From Psettodes erumei (lineage: Eukaryota; Chordata; Actinopteri; Pleuronectiformes; Psettodidae): a DNA stretch of 64,000 nt. Shown here in pieces: positions 50,749-60,500 of the stretch (its first letter is position 1; every line of letters begins with the position of its first letter). The DNA lies in NCBI GenBank assembly GCA_016785225.1, contig JAFBJZ010000771.1:992001-1056000 (forward strand), read 5' to 3'. The notes beneath the pieces are model-generated. The model was not told the origin of the DNA and did not search any database. It worked only from the letters and a program-made list of their open reading frames with translations. Position numbers and translations under genes: made by a program.

Positions 50749-53485
50749 TGCGAGTTGGATCATCCAACTATCCTCTCCTCTTGCATGCTGCAGAACCGAG
50801 CCAGGGTTGCCTGCGGTGAACATGATCAAATCTCCGAAGTCGGAGTTAGCGCAGTGACCTACATGGGTGAGGTTCGCGTTGTGAACAGGACGTCCACGGT
50901 GGATGGGACCTATTGTAGGAGAGACTAGTGCATGCAGCACTCCGCTCACAGTGTTGAGCCCGGGCTGGGGGTGGGGGGTGGGGTGGGGGGCATCACCAAC
51001 TCCCATGAGGGATTTGTCTTTTTGAACTTTAAATGATACTGGTGCTTTTTAAGCGGCCTTTGACTTGGTTCAGATTGAAAAAAATATCTGAACCAAGTGT
51101 ATTTTTGTGAGAAGATTGCTTTTGGCATCCCAGGTAAGTCTTTTGAAACTGAGCAAAACGTCCCGTCCCTGCATAGGCTGACAAAGGCGCCTCAGCAGAA
51201 TCATAACAGTAGCGTAATAAGTCTACATGCAGTGAAGGCATTTGTTTAAAACCCTAAGCCCACTTAGCCCGGCTCATACTGCTGCATGTGAGATCCAAAT
51301 CCAATCCTGTTTTTCCTCCTTCAAAGAGAAAGTGACTTATCGTCTAATAACCAGTTGTTGTTTTTTTTTAATGCAGTTTAAGTCGTGTTAGTTTACAGCT
51401 TTGCTGCAGCAGTGGAAGTAAATTTAAGCCATGAAAGTTAATGGTACGTTTCTCCCACTTTACAAACCCTGTAGTGTCCGTGCACTTCTTGTTGATGAAG
51501 ACAGAATCTTAACATCTTAAAGTTCTTTGCACAGCAAGTCCTTTGGTCACCATGGTAATGTGATTTTCCCAGTTCCTCATTAAAAAGTCAGTGAACAGAA
51601 GTGACCAGTTGATTATCATCTCTTTTCATCCACCTATTTTAGGATTATATCTTTCCTGAGCTCTTGGTAAAACCAGAGAAGAAATATTAGCACATACAGA
51701 GCAGAACTTTACTGTCTGTCACTGGCAAATGATTGAAACAGGATGATATCTCCAAAACTCTCCAACGAATGATGTGATGATGTGTTACCTTGTCCGTTGT
51801 TTGTGAAAAACCTGGCGGCAACCTGCAACAGACCAGAATTCAAATTTGCTTGTTTTGTCATGCATCAGTGCTGAGCAAATGAACTGAACTAAAAGCTAAA
51901 AATGTGACCTATGGAAAACCCTTTTATTTCTGTTTACAGGAAGGTGGAGAGAAAGGCGCGGCACGACGAGATCCGCAGGAAGTACGGTATGTATGAACAC
52001 GGTGTAAGCCACAGCCTCCGCTCTGTTCTGGTCGTGTCAGCTTTGTCCGCTTGAATTGGTTTTCTGGGCTGTTGTCATTGACTTTCATTTCCATACGCTG
52101 CGCCTGAAATGCATAATTCAACAGTAAATAGCCGATCCCCAAGCAAGGCAATTCAGTTCACGGATGGGACACAGTAGCTCCTGTCGCATTAAATCAATTT
52201 AAGCATAATTTCCCATTCGCTGGTGTCAAATGTGAGCCCCCTCGTGATTGTGAGCAGTGTTTTGTAGGTCACTGTAAAAAGGTTGGTCTTTGAACAAAGA
52301 GCACTCGTGGTTTCATAGCTATAAATCATTAAAAAATACAGAAATGCGTTAATAGTCACCTAATGAATGGGAAACTGTAAAATGAGTTATTCTTCCTTTC
52401 CAACACCAAACTGGTTCACACAGTGGACTCTGTCTCAGCGGCTGCAGATGTTGGATTATTGGTTTTGAAAAGTTACAGTTAAACACGGCGTCTCCTTATT
52501 GATGGAGCATGCTGGCGCTTTTTAAAATGCTAAATGAGCAGCGCGCCCTTTGAAGTACGGCGCCGGAGTCGGGATGTGCTTGGCACGAAGACTGGGAGAG
52601 CGGAGGTACAGCTCAGTCCGAGTTAGGTGAACGACACCTCCCAGCCGCCATAAAGCTTGCTCATCAATATACAGAACAAACAGAATTATAAAAAGATTTT
52701 TATTGGGGGGGGCGTTGCTGTACGCACTGGATCTACTTTCTGCCACTTTGTTGCTTCCACTCTTAATGCTAAACTGGACGGACCACGTCGCAGATGCGCG
52801 ATTAATATAGATCTCCTCATCTCTCTCAGGACAAACGCAAGTGTGGCGAGATGAGTGCGTTTCCCCGAATATGTCGGTACAGCAGTCAACCACTGACATG
52901 TGCAATTAGCCCGGGTAATCCTCAGCTTCCCTCAGCTGCCCGTGCGAGTCCCTCAGCCCAGCTGTTGTTTTGTCAGCACTATTTCTGCTTCGCTGGGTTC
53001 CACTGAACTCTCCCATTATCAAGCATCCCTCGTGAGATGGGCTGTAAAAACAGTCGATGTCAAGCCACAGCGAGTGGAACCGCGTTATTTGATATGAAAC
53101 GCACATTAGAATAGCATTGAAGCCCGATTTGAAAGCATGAAGCTGATTTCATCAGCTGGTGTTCCAGTATAAGCTGTTTAAATATTGTAATATTGTACTT
53201 TACTCAGTCTGTGAAAACACTACAGTTCTAGTAACAACTATGCAAGAAAAAGCTGAATAGAATGGCTTTCCCATTCAGGTTTATGAGATGCATGTCTGTA
53301 GACTAATGTGGTCTACAACTGGGAGACGCTGTCTCAGAGACCCATGGAAAATGGCGGAAATCTAAGCAGAAGAAGGAAGGACATCATGTGCACTGACTCA
53401 CCGTGAGCTTCTGTGTTTTCGTTCTGTCTCCGCAGGTCTGATCGGTGACTCGGACCACCCGTACAGCAAGTTTGAGAACGAGTAA
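45910..53485 (+). CDS. pttg1ip: PTTG1-interacting protein family gene, 7 exons, 182 aa
   Basis: The coding sequence joins 45910-46030, 46294-46340, 46866-46974, 48448-48556, 49405-49470, 51940-51986 and 53436-53485 (549 nt with stop). The 182-aa product is close to the 180 aa of human PTTG1IP. Residues about 1-32 form a signal peptide with a hydrophobic core at 15-29. Residues 42-91 form a PSI domain with eight cysteines (42, 48, 51, 57, 60, 66, 81, 91) ending in the family motif ARWGVCW. Asn65 is an N-C-T glycosylation sequon. Residues about 97-115 are a membrane helix, followed by Cys116-123, a Glu/Arg-rich probable coiled coil (130-165), a YGLI sorting-type motif at 166-169 and a PYSKF end matching the region of the Src-phosphorylated tyrosine in the human protein. 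In mammals the family binds securin (PTTG1) and moves it to the nucleus, and also affects iodide and thyroid-hormone transporters. The paralogue (pttg1ipa/b or a PTTG1IP2 orthologue) cannot be settled here. The ATG at 45910 has A at -3; the in-frame TTG at 45892 is not needed. Confidence 0.95.
46294..46340 (+). CDS. pttg1ip: pttg1ip coding exon 2 (PSI domain start)
   Basis: A TTTTCAG acceptor precedes 46294 and a GTAAGT donor follows 46340. The exon encodes residues 41-56, including the first three PSI cysteines (CSSYKNCDTC). It ends in phase 0. Confidence 0.92.
46866..46974 (+). CDS. pttg1ip: pttg1ip coding exon 3 (PSI domain core)
   Basis: The acceptor is CTGCACAG and the donor GTGAGT. The exon encodes residues 57-92, with CLWC, the N-C-T sequon, the YPVSWLLPPAS segment and the ARWGVCW motif that is nearly invariant in the family. 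One base carries over into the next exon. Confidence 0.95.
46975..48447 (+). other. pttg1ip: pttg1ip intron 3 (1,473 bp)
   Basis: No coding sequence is seen. The intron holds a short TTCTGA-type repeat (about 47,260-47,285) and a possible tRNA-like B-box repeat (about 47,790-47,930, listed separately). The rest is unique. Confidence 0.7.
47790..47930 (-). repeat. Possible tRNA-like (SINE) remnant
   Basis: On the minus strand the sequence GGTTCAATCC matches a pol III B box. A short segment ending in a T-rich tract (A-rich on the plus strand) adjoins it. An A box is not clear, so this may be an eroded SINE or chance similarity. Confidence 0.3.
48448..48556 (+). CDS. pttg1ip: pttg1ip coding exon 4 (membrane helix and Cys8)
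   Basis: The acceptor is AATGCAG and the donor GTAAGT. The exon encodes residues 93-128 and most of codon 129: the juxtamembrane NFEALII motif, a hydrophobic helix, eight consecutive Cys residues and the basic stop-transfer KKRR. The cysteines are written as eight uninterrupted TGC codons, so the coding exon contains a perfect trinucleotide repeat. The junction codon reads Leu where the human protein has Val. Confidence 0.93.
48557..49404 (+). other. pttg1ip: pttg1ip intron 4 (848 bp)
   Basis: This intron is noncoding. The stretch about 48,950-49,290 resembles dispersed teleost repeat sequence by eye, but I cannot name the family. The ORFs over it on the minus strand show no recognisable protein. 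Confidence 0.5.
49405..49470 (+). CDS. pttg1ip: pttg1ip coding exon 5 (charged cytoplasmic segment)
   Basis: The exon encodes residues 129-151 (the last codon is split), beginning GPDRDEERFARRREE, parallel to the human KPDRSEEK segment. The donor is GTAAGA. The acceptor ends TCGTAAG, an AAG-type 3' splice site rather than the usual CAG or TAG. It is preceded by a short pyrimidine tract, and it is the only placement that keeps both the frame and the conserved PDR residues. Confidence 0.88.
50713..50746 (+). repeat. (TG)17 microsatellite
   Basis: Seventeen uninterrupted TG units within pttg1ip intron 5. The repeat is likely to be length-polymorphic. Confidence 0.97.
50967..50990 (+). other. 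Four-run G-quadruplex motif
   Basis: Four runs of 5, 6, 4 and 6 guanines are separated by single T residues. This matches the strictest G-quadruplex pattern with one-nucleotide loops. It lies on the sense strand, so it would also be present in pttg1ip pre-mRNA. Confidence 0.85.
51063..51098. repeat. 13-bp perfect inverted repeat in intron 5
   Basis: ACTTGGTTCAGAT (51063-51075) is repeated in inverted orientation at 51086-51098 with a 10-nt A-rich spacer. It would form a stable RNA hairpin in the intron. It may be a foldback-element remnant. Confidence 0.85.
51940..51986 (+). CDS. pttg1ip: pttg1ip coding exon 6 (RHDEIRRKYG motif)
   Basis: The acceptor is TTTACAG and the donor GTATGT. The exon encodes residues 151-166 with the strongly conserved RHDEIRRKYG segment (human RHDEIRKKYG). 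It ends one base into the Gly167 codon. Confidence 0.93.
51987..53435 (+). other. pttg1ip: pttg1ip intron 6 (1,449 bp)
   Basis: No repeat family or coding exon is recognised. The stretch 52,540-53,050 is more GC-rich than its surroundings and has open frames on both strands, but none has a recognisable domain or matching splice context. Confidence 0.6.
53436..53485 (+). CDS. pttg1ip: pttg1ip coding exon 7 and stop
   Basis: The acceptor is TCTCCGCAG. The exon encodes residues 167-182 ending HPYSKFENE and a TAA stop at 53483-53485. It corresponds to the human ending NPYARFENN. Confidence 0.94.
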
Positions 53486-53900
53486 AACAGCTGCACAGGT
53501 GGCAGGTTGACTTCTTCTCTTTTTTTGTTTCTGGAGTGATGTCATTTTCTCACACGCACCACAAACAGCAAGATAAATACCGCGGAGGGCCATGGAGAAT
53601 GATTCTATTCATACAACAATCAGATAGCAAACCTGATGGAAGAAAATCTCAAATTTGATTCTCAGTGAGGATGCTGTGTTTTCTGTTGGAGAGACGTCGG
53701 GGTTTGTTTTTACGCTGCCTGCAAAGTTTCTTTTGTGCTCTGGAATTTTAACCAATGAGTTAATTTCTTTTTAAATAGTGTAGTTTCATATCAGTCTTTG
53801 CACTTTGTACATACAGGATTGATCTATTAAAAATACACAGCGTTGATTGTACCACAAATGTGTTTTGGCACGTGAATAAATATCTGCTTTTAACAATGAG
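53486..53900 (+). other. pttg1ip: pttg1ip 3' untranslated region with AATAAA
   Basis: Sequence after the stop runs to a canonical AATAAA at 53875-53880. A T/GT-rich stretch (53895-53930) follows, as expected downstream of a cleavage site. The exact cleavage position, probably near 53,895-53,905, is inferred. Confidence 0.75.
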
Positions 53901-55300
53901 GCTTTGTTCGCTGTGTTCTGTAGCGTTAGGGCATTTGAGGAGCTCTGGGAGATCTCAGTGCAGAAACTGAATGTGGATTTTTCTGCCGTGTCCTCCAGCA
54001 GTGGAAGCGTTCAGGGCCACAGACTCACAGTGGCAGCAGCACCCACAGGGTACGCACGCAAGACTTACAGTTGACGCACTCCTCAGCTTCTCCCCAATGC
54101 TGACGGCCTCGCCTGTCTTAGTGATGACTCTGCACGTCTGACGCACTCGCAGCCCGCGCAGCTGCTGAACTTTCTATTGCTGCTTAAATGCTAGCTCTTC
54201 GGGGGAAGGAGAAAAATGGACGCGAAGCTTACGACAGCCAGCGAAAGCTTCCCGTTTCTCTAAATCCATCCCGTGGGCCCAGTCTAAGCTCTGGCATTTA
54301 ATGACTTCATGTTGTGCGTGTGTAAAACATCAGACAACCTTTGCATTTGATGCACTGCATTGATGCTTTACAAGGAAATTGTGCACCGTAACTAGATCTT
54401 GCATGCGCAGCTTTTGGCAGTACGCTAACTGTACATCACCAGAGGCAAGTGTGGAGGGCATCAAGGTCATGGAGAACAAAACACCCTCTGGGTCTTGGAA
54501 CCTGCATCGTCTACCCTACTGGAGTTTATGATCCTGTACTTCGGCCCCTTTTTTATTGCTTAACCCCCCAGTTTCCCAGATTTCTTTCAAACCTCTCATT
54601 TTAACCCTTCATAAATATTACATGGGGAGGGCAGATGCTGAAGCAGCATCAATGATGAATTTGGAAGGGATGTGGCAAAAGGTGCAAGGCACATAGTTGA
54701 AAAAACACACGTTCTCTCATCCGTCATTAGGTAGTGTAGGAATAAAAGTACATAGTAGGTTGAAGTATAGAAATGTACATGTATCACTGAACATCAAACA
54801 GTGTACGTGCAGAGAAAAAAAGAAAAGAATGACTGAACAAACTCAAACTTTGATCAGAAAATTACCTGCCCCCCTACTCTTCAGTTATAGTAGTGGCAAT
54901 TTACCTCTAAGAAAGCAGCATAAAACTGACAAGTACCTCAGAATTACACTTGAGTACTTTTCTGGAGCCTGCTGCTCTATGTGAACAAATAATAATTGCT
55001 CACTTTTTTCCTCCAACTGTATTTGTGTGTGTATTTTTAATTTTATTTTTTACCAGCAGTGAAGTGGTACCTCTACTAGGTCTGACTCCTTGAGATGACG
55101 TTCCGATAATGTTGATCAAGCTGTCTCCAAGACCACAAGCAGGAGATGAGGTTCAAACAGGGGATCATTAAAAGTAGCATTATCCTCATGAAGCTTTGGT
55201 CAAAGGTCAACAGGGAAGATCTATCTCCTCGCTTTTCCTACAAATCCCTACTTTATTATATCAACCTAATCTGTCATTTCCTTTTTTCCCCAAATCCCCT
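53901..55300. other. Intergenic, pttg1ip to cdk14 (proximal)
   Basis: Apart from the candidate minus-strand exon at 54,069-54,164, no coding signal is recognised. Composition changes from GC-balanced (53.9-54.5 kb) to AT-rich (54.6-55.3 kb). Confidence 0.6.
54069..54164 (-). other. Candidate minus-strand exon, 32 codons
   Basis: On the minus strand, TTCAG precedes 54164 and a consensus GTAAGT follows 54069. The 96 nt between are open and in phase, reading QLRGLRVRQTCRVITKTGEA and then VSIGEKLRSAST. A stop lies just upstream of the acceptor in the same frame, so it could only be an internal exon. The polypyrimidine tract is poor and I do not recognise the protein. It lies just after the pttg1ip 3' end, so any such gene would be convergent with pttg1ip. 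It may equally be chance. Confidence 0.22.
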
Positions 55301-55311
55301 ACAGTCATTTA

Positions 55312-55356
55312 TGACGTCAGAATTTCTGGCCGATTATTTGCTCACGAGCCAATCAG
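55312..55356 (+). promoter_or_regulatory. CRE palindrome plus CCAAT box
   Basis: A perfect TGACGTCA (55312-55319) lies about 28 bp upstream of AGCCAATCAG (55347-55356). This is a classical CREB/NF-Y pairing found in promoters and enhancers. It is about 2.1 kb upstream of the cdk14 ATG. Its function is inferred. Confidence 0.4.
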
Positions 55357-56819
55357 GCCTCAGTGACTGTTCATGCCACCATGCTACTGTCGTCCTCTTT
55401 TTCAGTGCTGTGATTGTGCAGCCACCTCCTCATCCTCACCTCACTTTTTCTGCAGGCTGGTTTTTCAACTGAAAATGTCCATCTTCCATCTGCTGGCGTG
55501 GACCCTGGGGGCTTCCACCGATATCTCCTGCATTCCTTTGCCTTACACCAAGATGCATCAGGAAATATGTCAATGTTGTTTGTTTTTCCACTGATCTCTC
55601 CTCATTGAAATGATCTTATAAATCATTTCTGAGATCGGCAGTGTGGTTGAACAGTTTGTTCATACATGACGTCCTCTCCCTTTGTGTCTCAGCGGTGGAC
55701 ATGCTCCTCTCATTGATTCCTCTCATAGCACCCTGTGTCTACAAACAGCCTCTAGGGGGTAGTTACTGTACCAGAGGAGCTTTCTCTGCTCACACTCTCT
55801 GACAGGATTCCTGGGCTGAGAAATCCTCCAAATGCAACGTCCTCACTGCCATCTGCTGCCATCACCTCGCACATTGACTTCAACCTGCATGACAACTTCA
55901 TTGCCCATCCCCTTTTTTAAAAACCTCTATTCATCTTATTTTCAACATAAGGGATGAGCATAGGTGGCTTTTAAATACATTAGATAATATTATGTCTCAA
56001 AACCAGACATTTTGTTGCACTGCAAAGGTATAATGTTCAGTTTGTGTAAAATGTGTGCATGCATCATTACCAAGGGCAGTGCCATTAGGGAAACAAATGA
56101 AGCTGTACATTTGTCTCAATTTGTCTCTGAGGTTTGGACAAAGTAATTATGAAGCAGTATGAAAACATCTTTGCATTCCTGAGATGTTTCCAGACTGCGC
56201 TGCTCTTCAGCAGTTAGGCTGAGGAGCAGATCCAAACACTGAGACGCGTCATGGCACAGTTTATACACTACTGTTCTTTTCATGCCTCTCAACGATCACA
56301 TTGGAGATGCCAGCCTGCACTCCATACACATGATCTGATGATCTTGCTGCTGCAGGATTGAGATTATTGATGCAGGGTTTGAATCGTTCTGCTTTAATCC
56401 CATAGCTCTCTTTAATCTCAACTATACATACTATTGTAAATTAACTGACAAAATATGATATGATTGTTGCTGGAAATGTCATCCAAAAACTACCAGCAGT
56501 GTGTCTTGTTTTTCAAAAAGGGGACAGATAAAATAAAAGAGTGGTTTTCGAGAGTATAATTCTGCAAATAGCGAAGATTTCACATGAGAAATTCTCTGTG
56601 TTTTAGCCTAAGTGTTGGAAATGGAAGAGAAAGACAAAGAGCAGCAGAGTGCACATCACAAAACTCCTGTGTATTTTGCTGTTGCGTTTGATTTTCAACG
56701 AAGGTCGGCTGTGGTATCAAAATCTGAAGTGAGGTGGGGGACGCTGGTGAGGCTGATGTTTGGGGAACACCTCGCCGAGGGTCTCGCAGGGGGCAGCAGT
56801 TTCAAGCAGGTGCGCTGAC
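55357..56819. other. Intergenic, upstream of cdk14
   Basis: No gene or recognisable repeat is seen. Several short open frames on the plus strand overlap one another in different frames and have no domain. Confidence 0.6.
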
Positions 56820-57195
56820 AACAAACCGTCTCCCTCCGGCGAAAAATATTCCTCCTTCTGCAACACATTCAGGGCGGCGCTGGCTGTTTGACGGACAGCC
56901 TCCGGAGCAAATAGAAACGCGGTTCACCCCGGGAGTCCTCCAATCCCCGCATCAAGGGCGGGGTCTGGGGGTCGAAACCAGAGAGAGAGAGAATCCCAAA
57001 AATGACATCTAGATTGCGGTGGAGCAAGGGAGCGACTGGGACTCTGAGGAAAGAAAGAAGTCAGAGCTAGAGCTCGTTTTTGGAGATCTTAACCAAACAA
57101 CAAGGAGAGTCGCACCAGAAAGGCCCGGCAAATTACGCACGGTCCTCGGTTTGGAAACCTCTGCGTCAACGCGGACTTTTATTGTCTCTTCGGAA

Positions 57196-57201
57196 ATGTA
57201 G
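57196..57201 (+). promoter_or_regulatory. Start-stop upstream ORF (ATGTAG)
   Basis: A bare ATG-TAG pair lies 235 nt upstream of the cdk14 ATG. Start-stop elements can hold initiating ribosomes and lower downstream translation. It matters only if the transcript starts upstream of it. Confidence 0.4.
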
Positions 57202-57270
57202 TTGCATTCTTGAGGAAAAAAAACAACAAAAAAAAACCCAACTCAACAAGGCAGTTGTTCGCAGCAGTTG

Positions 57271-57294
57271 ATGAGCGAAGTGAGAGCCCGTTGA
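57271..57294 (+). promoter_or_regulatory. Seven-codon upstream ORF
   Basis: ATG AGC GAA GTG AGA GCC CGT TGA lies 140 nt upstream of the cdk14 start. The ATG has G at -3 (GCAGTTGATGA) and A at +4, a moderate context. It is closed well before the main start, so reinitiation is possible. Confidence 0.4.
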
Positions 57295-57433
57295 GGCTCC
57301 GTTTCCTGTGTTTGCCAGCGCGCTGCAGCTGGGCTGAAGAAGCCCCGCTGTGCTGCCTGAACACTGGTCCTCCTTCCCCGCTCCAGACCACATCCAGTCC
57401 TCTGCGAAAGTCTGCGGAGAAAAAAATAACAAT

Positions 57434-57527
57434 ATGTGCGACCTGATGCCAGCCTCCCAGCCTGCTGAGAAAATCGGCAAAATGAAAAAGTTGAGGAGAA
57501 CTTTGTCCGAGAGTTTCAGGAGTATCG
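57434..57527 (+). CDS. cdk14: cdk14 coding exon 1
   Basis: The exon runs from the ATG (A at -3 in AACAATATG) through 31 codons plus one base. It ends ...RRTLSESFRSI and is followed by a GTGAGT donor at 57528. The MKKLRRTLSESF segment is shared in outline with PCTAIRE kinases (MKKIKRQLSMTL in CDK16). Confidence 0.93.
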
Positions 57528-60500
57528 GTGAGTAACGCACGTCTTTTCCAGTTTTTTTCCTGTCTGAACAGTTTTCTTGCCCCTTTGTGTAATAAAAAAG
57601 TGGGTTTGGGAGATGTCTCCAGCAGCAGAGCAGACTGCTGCTTCCTACTGAGGTGATGTCTGGACACAGTTTGGGGTTAACAACCATGGAAAACCCACAT
57701 CAACTCGGCCTGTCCATATTTCCTTTTGCAGAGAGCAGTTAACTCTTTCTCCGTCAACTTTGTAAACAGTTGTGAGGACAGTGTCTGTGAAGAAGCACTG
57801 ATGGAAAATCTCCTCCTGGAAATGTGCTCTTGAAGTTGTGGTTCGAATCTGATCGTCAGGTCACACGGTTTTCTTCATGATATCATCGCGATAGGTCCAC
57901 ATAGTAATCATCCTTCACTGTCATCACAATCATCATCATCATCTATTTCCTGTTCAGTCTCAGTTCCAAATATATGATGTGTGTATCCTCAGCAAGAATT
58001 CTGAGTTATCATAAATGAAAATGAAATTGATGTTATGGTTTGATTAGCTGCCGATCAGTTGTAAATGATAATAATTGTTAACTGATTCATTATTTCAGCT
58101 CCGATTCCTTGTTTTTCATCTTCATTTTTTTTCCTCCACTACATTTACACTCAGCAGAGTACAAACAAACTTGTGTGCATTCTCTGGTGTACAAACTCTG
58201 TCATGGTGACACGCTTTCAAAATGATTTCTCATCCCTTCTCAGCCAATGCATGGCTGAAACTGATAGGTATCTGTGAAAGCTTCCTTCGTCAACATCATC
58301 AAGCATAATCTTCAAGTTGCATTCTGATCTCATGTAAAGATTTTGATATCAAAAAAGAATACCATCATCAATCAGTGTAAAGTATGTATGGTCAGCTATT
58401 ACTCCTTAAAGAAGGGGAAACAAGTCTCTGTAAAGATTTTGTTTACATTAGGTTAACTGGTTATATTTAGAGGTGCAGGGATTGTGGATTTTTTTTTAAG
58501 GCCAATGAAATTGAGACCAGCCAACAACGGATCAAGTACGAGTGTTTTTTCATGGGGCTTTTAGCAGCTGTTAAGATTATTATCAGGAGTTAATCACATG
58601 CACACGGATGTTCTGATCAGAAACGGCCCTCAGATGATCAGATATGGCCCATAGCTGTGACAGGGCTGCACTTAGCGCCCACGCTTGCAGCAAGACAGAA
58701 ACAGCATGGCTCAGCAGAGCAGCAGTTATCTTCAGTCTAATGCATCAATAACCAACAACCTTATCATGCTCAGAATTTACAAATAGAGCTGTCATTCTCA
58801 TCTCAGCCGCACAAGGACATTTCCTTGACTTTTTGAATGGAGCCTTCGTGCAAAATGGTAATGTGTTACTGGCGGAGGCAGCGCAGCCATCAACTGAAGT
58901 TCCATCGATTCTGATATAAAACATCCAAACTTAATCAGCCACAGTGAATCAGTTGACCTCTCCTGATATTTAGTTATAGTCATCAAGATATGTTTTACAT
59001 GGGTCATCTTGTTATTTATTGTCTGACATATACACCGATTTAGAATAAATGGGGGATAACATAGAATTTGGGCTGCAGCTGGCAATTATTTTTTATTGTT
59101 GATTAATCTGATCATATCTTTTCAAGGAAATGATTAAGTGTTCCTTTTATAAATGCCAGACATTTGTCAAAAATGCCCGTTCCAATTTCCACGAGCCCTG
59201 GGCCCCATTTGCAAGAGCTTGATTTGTCTGGCTGACAGCCCAAACAGATACATCACATAAATACAGTTTACAACTGCAGCTAACGGATAGTGTTATTGAT
59301 TTAATCTGCCCCCTATTGTTGTGATGACTGGAGAAAATTATGGGCCAGTGAAATGTCAGAAAATAAAAAAATAACCATTACAACGATTCCAGTTGTCTGA
59401 CAAACAGTCTGAAACTAAATCAAAAGTGTTCAATTTTTCTGTCAGAGTAAAGACATGAAAGTCAGTATTTCATAGGATCATAGGATTTGACTATGGTAAT
59501 GAACTGGTCAGCCCCTGATTCATAGTAATCTAATGAAAACTATAGGGTGTGTGCAAACTAGAAGAGTTCAATCCCTTCATCGCCATTGTCATAATCATCT
59601 CAGTTTTTAAATATAATTCTATCTAATAATGGATGCTGTGTGAGTCTGTGAACAACAAATATCACACACACAATCACATCCCTGGCTGTCAAGGTGCACC
59701 CATCACATCTATTTTAGTCGTTCTCTGTCTCTCTTTTTCCCTTTTTCTCTCTCTCTCTCTCGCTCTCTCTCTCATACACACATCCTGCTGCTGACACACA
59801 CACACACACACATTCACACGATGCAGCGCACTGTAGAAGAAAAAGATGAGAGATGAACAGAAGGGGAGTTTGGGGTCGATGTTGCAGGAGAGGACAGATC
59901 AGCATTGACTTTCCTGCGGTGCTGACGCTCACCTCCTATTGGCCATCTTTCCTCCCATCCAAATCAACACATCTGAGCATCGATCGGGCTCTGGCGCTGC
60001 TTTTCAACAAAGCACATTCACGAGCTGGCTTCATTGTTTGTGTCCTTGTAACAGTGTTGATCCCACCGATCCCAGCGGGCACGGCTGCATCGCATGTCAA
60101 ATTATGGCGCTGTGCAACATGATGCGTTGTGGATGTTTTCATTCCAACAGTTTTAAAATCCCTTAAATGGGTTTCTCAGGCTTTTATGGACTGTGAGCTT
60201 TGGTTTGGTCCTCACGAGCTGAGCATTTAGAGCTGCTGTGTTTTTCAGATAATTGATGGATTGTTTACAAATAACGGAACACGTCAAACTACTTTCCATA
60301 CATATTTATTAATGGTATATTGAACAAAAATCACTCTACTTCCATGTTGATCCAATGCTGGATTCTTTATAATCTCCCTCTCAAGAATCCCAATTCATGT
60401 TTTCCTACAGTTGGGACCAAAGGGTCATTGGTTTGATCCCTGGAACTAGAGAATAAATCTTGGCAGTGAAGTGAATTAACATAGGTTTCTCCTCCCTCAT

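Larger units (their letters stand above)
49471..51939 (+). other. pttg1ip: pttg1ip intron 5 (2,469 bp)
   Basis: This is the longest intron. It contains a 17-copy GT repeat (50,713-50,746), a G-run cluster (50,967-50,990) and a 13-bp inverted repeat (51,063-51,098). Several open frames on both strands around 50.2-50.8 kb arise from the GT/CA repeat and nearby sequence and have no recognisable domain. Confidence 0.75.
56820..57433 (+). promoter_or_regulatory. cdk14: cdk14 promoter/5' leader region, GC-rich
   Basis: GC content and CpG frequency rise sharply from about 56.8 kb compared with the AT-rich DNA on either side, consistent with a CpG-island-type start region. A GAGAGAGAGAG run lies near 56,981-56,991. 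No TATA box stands out. The leader contains two tiny upstream ORFs, listed separately. The transcription start is not fixed by sequence alone. Confidence 0.5.

Noticed and set aside
50267..50767. 166-codon minus-strand open frame and overlapping plus-strand frames
   Set aside because: They lie in pttg1ip intron 5 and start in a CA/TG microsatellite (His-Thr runs). No domain is seen.
57166..57687. 173- and 162-codon minus-strand open frames
   Set aside because: They are antisense to the GC-rich cdk14 leader and exon 1, where stop codons are rare. The plus strand carries the recognised protein.
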